This document shows positions 11,961 through 23,900 of a stretch of 64,000 nt of DNA, in pieces (positions within the stretch are counted from its first letter, which is position 1; each line of letters starts with the position of its first letter). Under the pieces are notes generated by a model. The model saw only the letters and a program-made list of their open reading frames with translations, was not told where the DNA came from and did not search any database. Origin of the DNA: Molossus alvarezi (Eukaryota; Chordata; Mammalia; Chiroptera; Molossidae); assembly GCA_037176705.1 (NCBI GenBank), contig JBAWUJ010000136.1, positions 85,663-149,662 on the forward strand, in the 5' to 3' direction. Both the position numbers and the translations under genes were made by a program.

Positions 11961-12560
11961 TGAGAGAGAGAAACATCAACATGAAAGAGACACATTGAGT
12001 GGTTGCCATGCATACGAACCATCCAGGGCAGGGGACAAAATGCAACTGAAATACAAGCCCTTAGCGGGAACTGAACCTCAGTCCCTCTGGAATGTAAATC
12101 ATTGCTCTAGCCTCTGAGCAGAACCGGCCATGGCACATACAGCACTTAGTGTCTTCAGCACCTATTTACACAGATGAGGATTTCCACACATTGGACGAGT
12201 GTCCCTTCACATGACCTAAGATTAATTCTCTACCTTGCTTGGGATTCATTAGAGAAATTACTAGGCTGCTGAGTTCTTGCTTTTCTGCTGCTTTTGAACT
12301 TGGGGAGCCCACACATGACAGCTGGAGGGACAGGAGTAGTTGTTGCTCTGTGTAATCAGTGCCCCAGTTATCCTCCTTTCCTGGCCCCTCATAGCCAGGG
12401 TGCCTGATGGGCAGCCCTTCACACACATCTGTTTGCCCCTCTGGGTATATGTAACTGTTTCTTCCATCCTCAGGCCTTGGGCAGGGAAGGCCTGCCCAGT
12501 GCTGTCAGCTCAGTGCTACATCTTCCCCTGCAAGTGTCATAGCTGCTCCATCTCTGATTC
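11690..12560 (+). repeat. Low-copy segment R, copy 2 (interrupted, partly doubled)
   Basis: Matches 1870-2300. The first part (11690-11815) is cut by the SINE at 11836-12135. After the SINE about 105 bases ('cagcacttagtgtcttcagc' onward) repeat the sequence just before it, then the match continues through 'cacacatgacagctggaggg' to near 12560, where it joins TSPY intron 4/exon 5 sequence. The long doubled flank is far longer than a normal SINE target-site duplication, so it implies a separate local duplication. Confidence 0.7.
11836..12135 (-). mobile_element. VES-type SINE with long GA tract
   Basis: Minus-strand VES element: tail 'tatcctcactcgaggacatt', an expanded (GA)n tract at about 11881-11955, 'catcaacatgaaagagacac', the B-box complement near 'gcgggaactgaac' and the head ending 'tctgagcagaaccggcca'. 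Confidence 0.85.
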
Positions 12561-12599
12561 ACTACAGCATGAAGGCTTTATTCAGACCTGCTCATATCT

Positions 12600-12881
12600 T
12601 TAAACTAGATCTACATAAAGGACCTGTGGAGCGATCTCCTGAAGTACTATGTGAAGATGATGGCAGCAGGAGAGGGGAGGGAGACTAGGACAGGTGAGGA
12701 GATCCCAGCTGTTCTCTCAACCTTGCCTTGCCCAGTAGCTGGGACATTTCTTTTCCAAATAGACACATTGAAGCTGGCAGAAATAGAGCCTGTGCCTTCA
12801 GGTTGTCAGGGTATAACCATGATACAGGAAGTCTGGAGAATTGCACTGTCATTCAGACACTTGCTAAAGAAGCTTCCGTAA
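12600..12881 (+). pseudogene. TSPY-like copy D: exon 5 and 3' part only
   Basis: An 85-bp segment at 12609-12693, preceded by an AG and followed by GT, reads 'IYIKDLWSDLLKYYVKMM' in an open frame and aligns end to end with exon 5 of copy A. The acceptor has drifted from cag to tag. About 70 bases on, an acceptor-like 'aaatag' opens a further segment whose frame runs to a TAA near 12879, longer than exon 6 of copy A. Exons 1-4 are absent: segment R joins directly to intron 4. With no upstream gene this is a stranded fragment of the duplicated family. Confidence 0.75.
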
Positions 12882-13089
12882 GATGAAGGAGTGGGCATGT
12901 CTGATCTCCCTCAAAACAACAGCACACTTATGCCTCGCTGATTGGTGCTCTCTTTCAGGACACCATCCACACCTTCAGACCACCTTCTTCTTCAGAAATG
13001 GATTATTGAATAACATTTTTTCTACCACCTACCACTAATAGCTCGTTGTCTTTTTATAGAAAGGTGTAGTTCTGCCCCAATTACTTCTC

Positions 13090-13420
13090 CTCACCATCAC
13101 AGTTGTTTTCCACTTTCCTTGGATGTTCCAATCTTGTAGGGTCCAGTGAGAACACTGTTTATTATAAAGATGTTGGGATGAAACATGTTGAACATAAGAG
13201 TGCAGACATTTTCAGAGATCCTAGCTGCAGCATGAACCTCCTTTTCCATTTGGGCTTCTATTGATAATGATGATTACTATTAATATTATTTTATTACTCA
13301 GCTGAGGATATTTTTTACTATTTCTTCAATGAAACAGGGCCTGTGGCACCATCCCCTGAATACTATGTGAACACCATGACTCAGGGTGACTGGAGATAGA
13401 GGAGGACATGTGAAGAGCTC
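13090..13420 (+). pseudogene. TSPY 3' flank copy with exon-5 scrap
   Basis: 13090-13290 matches the 3' flank of copy A at 9600-9800 and of copy C at 62650-62830 ('gtagggtccagtgagaacac' and following). At 13335-13416, 'gggcctgtggcaccatcccctg' followed by 'aatactatgtgaac' matches exon 5 again ('PSPEYYV' corresponding to 'NPLKYYV') with a stop soon after. So this neighbourhood has gained a second exon-5 fragment after copy D. Confidence 0.6.
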
Positions 13421-13790
13421 CTGTCCATGCACTGAACTCTATGTTTCCCTGTCTCTGGACATTGGGGTCTCACCTGGACAAACTGAGTGATGAAGAAACA
13501 AAGCTGTGTCATCAGAGATTCGGGTCCAGGATGAGGTTGGAATTTCCAGATCTGGAATTCAGTTGGTTCAGGCTCAAAAATCTTAAGGTCGATGAAGTAG
13601 TGTGCAGGTCCAAAGTCTCTGTGGAATGTATGCAGTGGGCAACAGAAAGATCAATGTGGAGAGATGAGAGTGAGAGACTAAAGTTGCAGATGGTACTGAA
13701 GCCGTTTTAAGCCCATGTCCAGGAATACCTTAGATCAGTGATGGCCAATGGCTTCTACAATTTCCTAGTACTTTTTGGACACTGAGCACA
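13420..13790. other. No recognised gene
   Basis: A frame at 13441-13710 is open for about 89 codons, but I recognise no family in it and there are no flanking splice signals that decide the case. Otherwise nothing identifiable. Confidence 0.4.
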
Positions 13791-14165
13791 CTTTTCAACT
13801 TAGTTTATGGTTGGTGTGAGCCTTTGGTTTCACAATGCAGTGAAGCCCTGGGGATTAGAAAAGGGTGAGTATCATGGGTGTCCTGGAGTTGTGATAAGGC
13901 TTTATGGGCAGTAAAAGTCCTGATGGTATCAGAGTGAAGTGTGGGTTAAGTGATCCATGTTCAGTAGAAATCCTAGGTTTCAGGGTTGATTGTGGGAATT
14001 GCAATTGTGCGATGTCACATGGAAGTATGCAAGTTAGATTACAGGTGTCACATTGGAGTGTCTGCAACAAGATGCCAAAAGGTGTCACAATGTAGAGTGG
14101 GAAGAGGCAGCCTGGGGTGCAATAATAGAGAGTGGTTTGTGTGAACTGTGGTGTCAAATTAGAGT
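13790..14165 (+). repeat. Degenerate minisatellite-like block, opposite sense
   Basis: Loose tandem motifs 'gtgtcacaatgtagagtggg', 'gtgtcacattggagtgtctg' and 'gtgtcaaattagagtggtgg' recur at about 20-60 base spacing. They are the complement of the motif set in 10430-10990, so this looks like an inverted piece of the same satellite-like family. Confidence 0.55.
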
Positions 14166-14640
14166 GGTGGCATGGGGAATCATCCGGTGTATGGTGAAGT
14201 GTGGGTAGAAGTTGCCCAGTAGCTTCCCTCTTGGCCTATTTTATGGTGTCAGCCTCTCTTCGCAAAGCTTCTGTGAACCTACCGCAGAAGCAAGAGCCAG
14301 GCCCCTAGAAGGTCTTGCAAGCTCAAGATGCTCCAGAGAACCTCGAGCTACTGGCTGTTGTTGTGTCATGTGTAATTATTTCAGTGTCTTGATGGAAAAT
14401 CAAGTCCAGTAGAGCAAACCGACAAGCCATCTTTACAAAGAGGTGATTGATGGAGGTGATCTATTTCTTTCTGGACACAGGTGCTGCAATAAATCTGAGA
14501 TGTGGAGGAGGAGGAGGTAGTAGAGGAGGAATTAGCAACAGAGGAGCAAGAGTGTGCCTCTCAGGTGGAGATCACTAAGGCAATCTTCTCAATATGGGGA
14601 AGGAAGGGGACGTGACTTGGTGTGGTGAATACACAGCATG
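14165..14640 (+). other. Possible acidic exon-1-like scrap, otherwise empty
   Basis: Around 14495-14580 one frame reads 'DVEEEEVVEEELATEEQE', an acidic stretch reminiscent of TSPY exon 1 but also of any GA-rich sequence. There are no supporting motifs and I would not call it a gene. Confidence 0.25.
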
Positions 14641-14735
14641 ATATCCAAATGAATAAGATAGAATGGTACACCTGAAACCTGTGTATATGTACTAACAGCG
14701 TCACTCCTATAAATTCAATAAAACAGAAAACATAT
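14640..14735 (+). mobile_element. L1 3'-end-like fragment
   Basis: The words 'agaatggtacacctgaaacct' and 'cctataaattcaataaaa' are the usual ending of an old mammalian L1 3' UTR, here truncated to about 100 bases. Confidence 0.55.
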
Positions 14736-15799
14736 AGGTAAAGTTTGAATCTGTCAAAAAATGTGTAAATAAAACAGATAGTGTTGGGTAGGACCAGAGT
14801 GTGGGTGATGATGTGAGAGTTTGAGAGAGTGTGAGATAAAGTGTGAGTGAATGTAAGCATGGAAGACCAACCTTGAGCAGTGCAGAGACACAGGGCAGAA
14901 GGTTCCTTTGCTGTGGATGGAAAGCAGAAGGCTCTGTGATAATTGGGAAGCCAGTAAACTTTCCCCAGCACAGCTGGGCAATTCTGCCATATTGGATTAT
15001 CCTGGTACTTCCCAGGTAGTAGAAAATGGATCAGCTTGGGCCCAGCCACCTGAGTGCAAGAGAGCATTTTGCACCATCTGTCCAGTGAACTCAGCTCTGT
15101 TGACACAGTTAGCACCCAGTAGGTGCCTGCAGGAGTGGCCAAAACCAGCAGGGAGCTGTTGCCCCATCCCTACAGCAGCTGAGGCTTATCCAAGCCTGAT
15201 GCTCTGGTGGCATTTTGAGACTCAGGCTCTAGATTCTTGGCCAGCAGTGGCAAAAAGGTTGCTCCCAGCCTAGGACCCAGGGCAGTGGCAACACACACCC
15301 ACCCCAGGACTCAGGGCCGCAGTGGCACACACCTAACCCAAAGCCCAGGACCAGGCCCATGGTAGAAAGCACTCACCACTGGACCCAGGGCAACTGCTGT
15401 GGGAGGACCAGCTTAGGCATCAGGCCACAAGCCTGCACTGGTGAGCAGCCCAGCCCAGACACCAGGCTCCAGGCCTACAGCAGATCATCAGAAAATACTG
15501 ATCAAGAGCAGTGCCCCAAACCAAGCATCAGGACTAGGGCACCTGAGACCTACCCCTGACTACTGCAGCATTGGAGCTAGATTGGAGTCCCTTCCTTCAG
15601 CAGCTGCAAAATCTCAGGTGCGAAGCCTCCTCACCTCCCACCAGTACTAAAAGAATGGGACCAGGGAGCATCCCCTGGCAGTAACAGCAGCAGCAGTACC
15701 AGTGCAAACCAGGAGCTGACACTGGCTCCCAGCAGTGACTGATTAGGAGCTGAGCCCCAATGGTCAGCATTGTCCCCCAAACGTAGACCAGTAAGATAC

Positions 15800-16035
15800 A
15801 TGCATTACAGCAGCATACCAGAGGAACCCTCAAACCCCAGCAGCATACTGACAAAATCCACAAAACCCAGCAGGACACCAGCTGGACACACATGCCCCAG
15901 GAGCATACCAGAGGGACCGATGAATTCCGGCAGCATGCCACTGGAAATCACACACTCCAACAGTATACTAGGGAACCCCACACACCCGAGCAACATATCA
16001 GAAGGCTCTCGCACCTCAGCAGGGCACCGGACAAA
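15800..16035 (+). repeat. About 36-bp minisatellite in L1 5' region
   Basis: Six or so units of the form 'ccccagcagcataccagagg' plus a variable 'gaccc..acaca' part, diverged from each other. It lies in the presumed L1 5' UTR, where short tandem monomers are common. Confidence 0.65.
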
Positions 16036-16530
16036 CCTGCACACCTCCAAGCATTAGGAGAACATATGGGCAGCTAATGCCCATTCCCAGCAATATCAGC
16101 CAAAGCCCATCAAGAGTGGGGCCCCAGCCCAAGCAGCAGTAAATCTTGGGGAGTCAAGACCAGCATGAGAGACCAATTCCAGCTGCCAGGAGTCAACATT
16201 CCAGGATCCACAGCAGACAAGGGGACCCATACTCTAAAACCATCAGAGGGGTACAGCATCCTTAATTGGTACACACTGACCTGAGTACATATTTCATCAT
16301 CCCTCACCAAGCTTAGAACTAACAGATTGTTAAAATGGTGAGACAAAGAAACAACAACAAAATGGGGGAAAAAAAAAAAAAGAGGACTCACCAGAAATGG
16401 AACTATAGGAACTAGAAGAAAGCAACTTGTTCAGAAAAAGAATTCAAAGCAATAACTATAAGGGTGCTCAAAATGGTGAAAACTTCAAGCAACTGAATAA
16501 GAATTATAAAGAGCTCACTGGGAACTACTT

Positions 16531-16558
16531 CAGATATATATATATATATATATATATG
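16531..16558 (+). repeat. (TA)n microsatellite
   Basis: Uninterrupted TA repeat of about 14 units inside L1 element A. Confidence 0.9.
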
Positions 16559-19214
16559 TAGAAGCAATGGGTAACAAATAGTAGTTATACATAAAAATCA
16601 AGAGGAAATAAAGAATGGCATAGCTGATATGAAAAATACATTTGAAGGGTTCAATAGAAGTTAGAAGAAGCTGAGGACCAAATCAGCAATTTGCAAGACA
16701 AGGTAGAGAAAAATCACCCCAAATAGGCAGCAAATAATAAAAAAAAAAATAAAAAAGCAGGAGGAGAGTTTAAAAGAGCTGTGGGATATTACAAAATCTA
16801 ACACCATTCACATTATAGGTGTACCTGAAAGAGAAGAATCCAAGAAAAGAATAGAGAACCAGTTTGAAAAAATAATGGCAGAAACTTTTCTTAAACTGCT
16901 GAAGGAAAATATCACACAAGTCCAGGAAACACAGAAAGTCCCAAGGGAGATGAACCCCAGAAGACCCACAGCTAGAAACATCATAATAAAAATGGCAAAC
17001 ATTAAACACAAAGAAATAATCTTAAAGGAAGCAAGAGAGACACGGAAAGTTACCTACAAGGGAGTTCCCATTAAACTGTCAGCTGATTTCTCAATAGAAA
17101 CACTGCAGGGAGGGAGTCGCATTAAGTATACAAAGTAATGCAAGGATGTCATTTAAATGGGATGGAGAAAAAAAGAGCTTCATGGATTAAAAAAAAAAAA
17201 AAAAGAAAGAAAAGCTAAAGGAGTTCAAGAGTTTACCACCACCAAACCAGAACTGCAAAAATTGCAGAAAGGACTGTTGTAAGAAGAGGAAAAAGAAGAA
17301 AAAGAGAAAGAGAAAGAAGAACACAGGCATAAATTTAAAATGGCAGCTAAGTACTATCTAGCAAGAATAACCTTAAGTGTAAATAACGCAAGTGCTCCAA
17401 ACAAAAGACATAGGGTCCTCAATTGTATAAGAAAACATGACCCATATATATGCTGTTTACAAGAAACTCACCTCACAACAAAAGGCTCACACAAGATGAA
17501 AGTGAAGGGATGGAAAAAGCTTTACCAAACAAACAGAAAGGAAAAACAAAGCTTGTGTAGTGATTCTCTTATACCAGAAGACAGACTTCAAAACAAGGCC
17601 ATAAGAAGACACAAAGAAGGTCACTACATAATATTAAAAGAATCATTCTGACAAGAGGATATAACGCATGTAAACATATATGCACCAAATATGGAAGCTC
17701 CAAAATATGATAAATAATTTCTGGAGGATTTAATGGAGGAGATGAATAGCAATATGATCTTAGTCAGTGGCTTTAATACTCCACTTACACCACTGCATAG
17801 ATCTTTCAGACAAAAACTTAACAAGGACATAAAGTTCTTAAATGATGACTTACATCAATTGGACTTAATTGATATTTATGAAACATTTTACCCCAAAACT
17901 GCAGAATATACATTCTTCTGAAGTGCACATGGGACATTCTCAAAGATAGATTACATGTTAGGACACAAAGTAAGTCTCTACAAATTCAAAAATATTGAAA
18001 TCATATCAAGCATCTTCTCAGACCACAATGGCATGAAAGTAGAACACAATTATAACAAAACATTCAAAGACTTGGAGGCTAAACAGAATGTCATTAAACA
18101 GTGACTAGGTTACTAATGAGATCCAGGAAGCAATTAAAAATTTTCTGGAAACCAATGAAAATGAATACACCACAACACAAATTTATGGCATGAAAAGCAG
18201 TCCTGAGAGGGAAGTTCACAGCACTCTAGACTTACCACAAGAAACAAGAAACATTTCTAGTTGATTCTCTAAACCTACAACTTAAAAATCTATAGAGAAA
18301 ATAAAAGGAAAAAAACAGAGTAAGTACAAGGAAAGAAGTAGTAAAAGTCAGAGCAGAATTAAATAACATATATATATAAATTAAAAGATCAATGAAAAAA
18401 AAGCTGGTTCTTTACAAAGATAAACAAGATCAATTGACCTTTAGCCAGACTCACCAAGAAACAAAAGAGGACACAAATAAACACAATCAGAAACCAAAGA
18501 GAAGTATTAACAACAGGCACCACAGAAATACAAAAGATCATCAAAATATACCAACAAACTGGACAATCTAGGAAAAATAAAATAATCTCTGGAAACACAG
18601 ACCCCCAAAACTAAACTAGGAAGAGAAAGAAGAGTTGAACAGACCAATAACAACAAAGGAAATTGAAGATGTAATTTAGACTCTTTTAGCAAACAAAAGC
18701 TCAGGCCTGGATGGCTTCACAGGGGAATTTTCCTGAACATTCAAAGAAGAACTAATACCCATTCTCCTCAAACTATTTCAAAAAATTCCAGAAGAAGGAA
18801 GACTTCGTTTTCAATTTATGAGGCCAGCATAATTCTAATTCCAAAACCAGAAAAAGATACTACAAAGAAAAAAGCTACAGACCAATATCCCTGATGAACA
18901 TAGATGCCAAAATTCTGAACAAAACACTAGCAAATCGAATCCAGCAATACATCAAAAAATTGTTCACCATGACCAAGTGGGATTCATCCCAGGGATGCAA
19001 GGCTGGTACAATATTTATAAATCAATAAATGTGATACACCACATGAACAAAATGAAGAATAAAAATCACAGGATCATATCAATAGACACTGAAAAAGCAT
19101 TCAACAAAATACAGCTCCCATTTCTGATAAAATCACTCTGCAATCTTGGAATAGAGGGATCATATCTTGACATAATAAAGGCCATATATTAAAGACCAAC
19201 AACCAACATCATAC

Positions 19215-19404
19215 TCAAAGAGCAAAAACCACAGCTTTTTTATCCACTCATCTATAGATGGACACTTGGGCTGTTTCCAGATCTTAGCTATTGTAAATAG
19301 TGCTGATTTAAAAATGGGGGAACATGTTAAAAATATGTATTGCAAGTGAATGGTTACATAACATAAGGTATATTTGGTACATTATGCTACCACCACATCT
19401 AGAA
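19215..19404 (-). mobile_element. L1 3' fragment, inverted
   Basis: 'ttttatccactcatctatag', 'tggacacttgggctgtttcc' and 'agatcttagctattgtaaat' are the minus-strand view of the L1 ORF2 end. Its junction with element A near 19215 reverses orientation, consistent with either an L1 5' inversion or a separate insertion. Confidence 0.75.
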
Positions 19405-19416
19405 AGTATGAAATCT

Positions 19417-19671
19417 GCCAGGGCCTGTTTGGCCCATTGGTTAGAGCATCAGTTTGCGATCCAGAGAGGCCCGGGTTCGGTTCCATCTAAGGGCACGTAC
19501 CTCAGCTGCATTTTTTCTCTGGCCCTATTTGGGTTGTGTGGGTAGCAACCACTTGATGTGTCCCTTTCATTTTGATGTTTCTCTCTCTCTTTCTCCCTCC
19601 CACTCTATCTGAACAAAAAATGGAAAAGTGTCCTTGAGTGAGGATGATAAAACAACAACAACAACAACAAT
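19417..19671 (+). mobile_element. VES-type SINE with near-perfect target duplication
   Basis: Plus-strand VES element: tRNA-like head, B box 'gggttcggttcc', 'gatgtttctctctct' middle, 'actctatctgaacaaaaaat' end and (ACA)n tail. The 12-base target-site duplication agt(a/g)tgaaatct flanks it at 19405-19416 and 19672-19683 with a single difference, so it is fairly young. Confidence 0.92.
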
Positions 19672-19890
19672 AGTGTGAAATCTTATTTAGCTCCCATAAA
19701 CACAATGCTCTGCACCATAAGGTGTCAATATCATTTCTCCACTGACCCACCAACCAAACATCAACCTATATTCTGTGTGAACTGATGCTACTGTCCCCCA
19801 TAAATCATACTCATGGAGTGAAATCAGACCTGATGATAGCATGTGATTTCTCTCTGTTAGCATGGATGACTTCAAAAATTATCCACGAAG

Positions 19891-20140
19891 TGCCCTGGCT
19901 GGATTGGCTCAGTGGCTACAGCATTGGCCTGTGGTACAGAGAGACCTGGGTTCGGTTCCCGCTAAGGGCATGTACCTGGGTTGCAGCTTGACCCCGGCCC
20001 TGGTTGGCCGTGCGGGTGGCAGCCACTCGGTGTGTCCCTTTCACATCGATGTTTCTCTCACTCTCTTTCTCTCTCTCCTTCCTCTCTGTCTGAACAAAAA
20101 GTGTAAAAATGTCCTCGGGTGAAGATAAAAAAAAAAAATC
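19891..20140 (+). mobile_element. VES-type SINE with target duplication
   Basis: Plus-strand VES element beginning 'tgccctggctggattggctc', with the 'gggttcggttcccgctaagg' B-box region and an A-rich tail. Flanked by atccacg(a/t)ag at 19881-19890 and 20141-20150. Confidence 0.92.
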
Positions 20141-20950
20141 ATCCACGTAGCACGGAATAGGCAATGTCACTTTTTATGGATGAATTGTAGCTGCAGTTAC
20201 CACACCTTGTCCCCCAGTTCATCTGTTTGAGCTCTTTCCCCTTAGAACAGTTTTGAGCCTCCACCAACAGGCATTTTCTCCCCATTTCCAATTATTTGGG
20301 TGTGTAATATGAGTGGGTTTTCTGAAGCTTATTTTAATTCAGGGTTTAATGTGTTATAAGGAATTCCCAGTGTTATGCACAGCAGCTGTTCCATTTTACA
20401 TCTCTCATGTATAGGATCCCAGCTTTTCCACTCCCTCCACAACACATGGTATTTTTATTCAAACATTACAGCCTAATTAGGAGTAAACTTGAATGTCACC
20501 TTAGTTTTGATTTGCATTGTTCTGATGAGCAGTAACATTTATTGTCTTTTTATGAGCTTGCTTCACTGGCTCTGTGTTTATCGTATTTGGAGAAATGTCT
20601 CTTTAAGCCTTCAGTCTATTTAATGTTTGTCATTTTGTTTTTTGAGTGTGAACATATTGTGGACTTTAAAAGCTACATTTTAAAATATTTGTGGCTCATT
20701 TACTTAAGGTACTGAAGCAGAGATAATCTAAGATCCCAACACAAAAAGCACGATGGCACTCCACCTACAGATTGTGCGTACCCTGATTGTGGCCTTTCAT
20801 GTTCTTGAGATGAGAATTCCTGTAGAAGACTCAGGTATTATCAAATATTTGACTTTTTATAAAATAGCTCGCTGCTGTGTTATCTTGGACATATATATTG
20901 TGTGTTTTATTTCATATATTATTATTTAATCAATTAATATTTGTTATAGA
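20141..20950. other. Mostly non-coding; old L1 piece and one exon-like segment
   Basis: About 20420-20660 resembles the 3' part of an old L1 on the minus strand ('gttttgatttgcattgttctgatgag', 'ggagaaatgtct'), quoted here as short words. An ATG at 20753 opens 27 codons (MALHLQIVRTLIVAFHV...) to a donor-like 'tcag|gtatta' at 20834. I do not recognise the peptide and a single short segment is weak evidence. Nothing else is identifiable. Confidence 0.4.
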
Positions 20951-23900
20951 TGTGTCTCCATTTCCCCTCCTTGACTCCTTTTTCCCAGTCCTGCCCCAAC
21001 CTCAGCATTGTTGTCTGTGTCCACTGTTGATGCATCTATGCATGTAAGGTCTTTGATTTATCTCCTTTCTTCCCCCACACCATCGTCCTCGTCCTCTGAA
21101 TTTTGTCATCTGAACGTTACTACTTTCTGTGTCTCTGCATCATTTTTGTTCATCAGCTTATTTTGTTCACAAAATTTTCCAAATAAGTGAGATCATGTGG
21201 TATTTGTTTTCCTCTGATTGGCTTATTTCTCTTAGCATGATATTCTCCCAGTCCCTCCATGTTGTCTCAGAGGATACGAGATCTGTCTTTCTTACAACTG
21301 CATACTGTTCCAGTGTGTATATGTACCAAAAATTTTGTTCCACTCATCTATTGATGGACACTTGGGCTGTTTCCAGTTGTTATCAATTGTAAACAGTTCC
21401 ACTAAGAACATAGGATTACATATATACTATCTGATGGGTAATTCAGACTTCTTAGGATATATTCTAGAAGTGGGAACACTGGGTCAAAAGGCAGTTCTAT
21501 TTTTAATTTTGGAGGAAACTTCATATTGTTTTCTATAGAATTTGCACCAATCTGCATTTCCACCAGAAGTGAATGAAAGTCACCTTTTCTCCACACCCTC
21601 ACCAGCAATTGTTGTTTGGTGATTTGTTGATGGCATTTGTTCTGGCAGGGGTTAGGTGTTACCTCATAGCTGTTTTAAATTTCATCTCACTGTTGATTAG
21701 TGATGACGGTCATTTTTTCATTTTGTTCTTGGCCATTTGTATGTGCTGTTTGGAGAGGTGTTTATAGGTGCTCTGCCATTTTATAATCGGAATCTTTGTC
21801 TTTCTGTTGTTGAGTTATATGAGTAGTCTATCTGTTTTTTTAATTAATGCCTAATCTGAGGCAGTTATGCTCTTCCATATCATGGGTTCCTTTTGCATTT
21901 TGTTGCTTGTTTCTTTTACTATGCAGAAGCTTTTTGCTTTGATGTAGTCCCGTGTGGTCATTTTTACCCTTTATTTCTTTTTCCTTAGGCATTGTATCAG
22001 TAAAAATTCTGCTGCATATGATGTCTGAAATTTTGTTGCCTACATTTTGTTCAATTTGTTCTATGATGTTCTAGGAGTTTTGTGAATTCATGAGTCACAT
22101 TTAAGTCTCTTATTCTGTTATTCATTTTGAGTTTATTCCTGTGTATGGTGTAAGTTGGTAGTCTATCTACATTTTTTTTCCTTGTAGCGGACCAATACTC
22201 CCAACCCTATTTATTAAACAGGCTGTCTTTTGTCCACTGTATGCTCTTGGAACCTTTTTTCTAATATTAATAGAGCATGATGACTGTTTCATTTCTGGTT
22301 CTGCTGTTTTTTTCCATTGATCTTGTGCCTGTTCTTGTACATGTACTGGGCTGTTTTGATTACCATGTGTTTGTAGTATAACCTCATATTTATTATTGCA
22401 ATTTCTCTTACTGTGTTCTCTTTCTTCAAGATTGCTGAAGCTCTTTGGGATTTTGTTGTTGTTATTGTTTATTTGTTTGTTTGTTTTTGCTCCATATAAA
22501 CTACTGGAGAATTTGTTCTAGTTCTGTAAAATATGTCATTGGGATTGTGATTGAGATTGCATTGAATCTACACATTGCTTTGTGTGGTATAGACATTTTA
22601 ATGTTAATTCTTCCAATGCATGAACAAGATATATGCTTCCACTTTTTAATATCTTTCTGTATTTATTTTTTTAGTGACCTATAGTTTTCTGAAAATAGAT
22701 CCTTTAATTCTTTGGTTAAGTTTATTCCTGGGTTTTTACTTTATTTTGCCGCAATAGTAAATAGAATTGCTTTTTTAGTTTCTCTTTCAGTGAATTTGTT
22801 GTTGGTGTACAAAAATGCCCTAGAATTTTTCAAGTTAATTTTGTATCTGGCTACTTTGCCAAACTCATTTATTAAGCTTAGTAGAATTTTGATTGAGTTT
22901 TTATGTTGTTGTTTTTTTTTTTTAATGGACATTATCATGTCACCTATAAATAATGACAGTTTTGCTTCCACCTTTTCTGGATTCCTTTTATCTTTTCTTC
23001 ATTTCTAATAGCTGTGGCTATGATGTCCAGTATAATGTTAGATAAGAGTGATGAGCCCTGGCCAGTTTTGCTCAGCTGTTGGAACATCAGCCTGCACACC
23101 AGATAGTCCTGGGTTGGGTTCCCGCTAATGGCACTTACCTCAGTTGCAATTTATCCTTGGCTTTAGTTGGGGTCCTGTGGGTGGCGACCACTCACTGTTA
23201 CTCTCTCTCTCTCTCTTACTCCCTCTCTTCCTTTGGCTCCACTAAAGAAAAATGCGAAAACATCTTTGCTTGAGGATTAAAAAAAAAAAAAAAAGTGGCA
23301 AGTGTGGGTATCCCTGTTGGTTTCCTGATCTTAAGTGACATTCTTGTAGTATTTGCTGATTGAGTGTGATGTTGCTATGAGTTTTTCCTCTATGGCCTTT
23401 ATTATGTCCAGATGAGATCTTTCTATTTCCATATTGTCAAGTGTTTTTACCAGAAATGCGTGCTGGTTTTTGTCTAGTGCTTTTCCAGCATCTATTGATA
23501 TAATGATTTGGTTTTTCTCTTTTGTTTAGTTTATGTGGTGTATCACTTTTATTCCTTTGTGGATATTGTACCATCCTTGCATCCCTGGGGTGAATCCCAT
23601 TTGAGCTTGAAGAATAATTGTTTTGATGTATTCCTGGATTTAATTTGCAAATATTTCTTTAAGGGTTTTGGCATCTGTATTCCTCCAGGAAATTAACCTG
23701 TAGATTTTTTTTTGTTTATTCTTTGTGGTGTTTTTGGAATTAAAATTATGTTGGCCTCATAAAATAAGCTTGGAAGTCTTTAGTCTCCTTGAATTTTTTG
23801 GAATACTTTAAGAAGAATGGGTGTTAGAATTTCTTTGAATATTTAGTAAAACTCCCCCGTTAATCTGTCCTAGTCTGGGCTTTTGTTTGCTGGTATTTTC

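Larger units (their letters stand above)
14950..19215 (+). mobile_element. L1 element A (5' region, ORF1 and part of ORF2), dead
   Basis: Order of parts: a GC-richer 5' UTR-like region (start uncertain, about 14950-16420) containing tandem repeats; ORF1 remnants about 16420-17138, including the C-terminal 'REMNPRRPTARNIIIKMANI' and 'VTYKGVPIKLSADFS' typical of L1 ORF1p; then ORF2 from the ATG at 17340 with 'RHRVLNCIRKHDPYICCLQE' of the endonuclease, 'NPKTKEYTFF'-like and 'SDHNG'-like motifs near 18020, and the '[12 protein letters not shown]' reverse-transcriptase motif near 18980. Frameshifts and stops occur throughout. It stops near 19215, where a piece of L1 3' end in the opposite orientation begins. 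Confidence 0.88.

Noticed and set aside
11827..12045. Long Ser/Leu or Arg/Glu repeat peptide
   Set aside because: Translation of the (GA)n tract of a SINE.
14495..14580. Acidic frame as another TSPY exon 1
   Set aside because: Only GA-rich coding for Glu/Val; none of the specific exon-1 motifs or a flanking splice site is convincing.
15800..16035. Regular short repeats that might suggest a CRISPR-like array
   Set aside because: Units are adjacent and diverged, without constant repeats and unique spacers, and lie in an L1 5' region of a mammalian genome.
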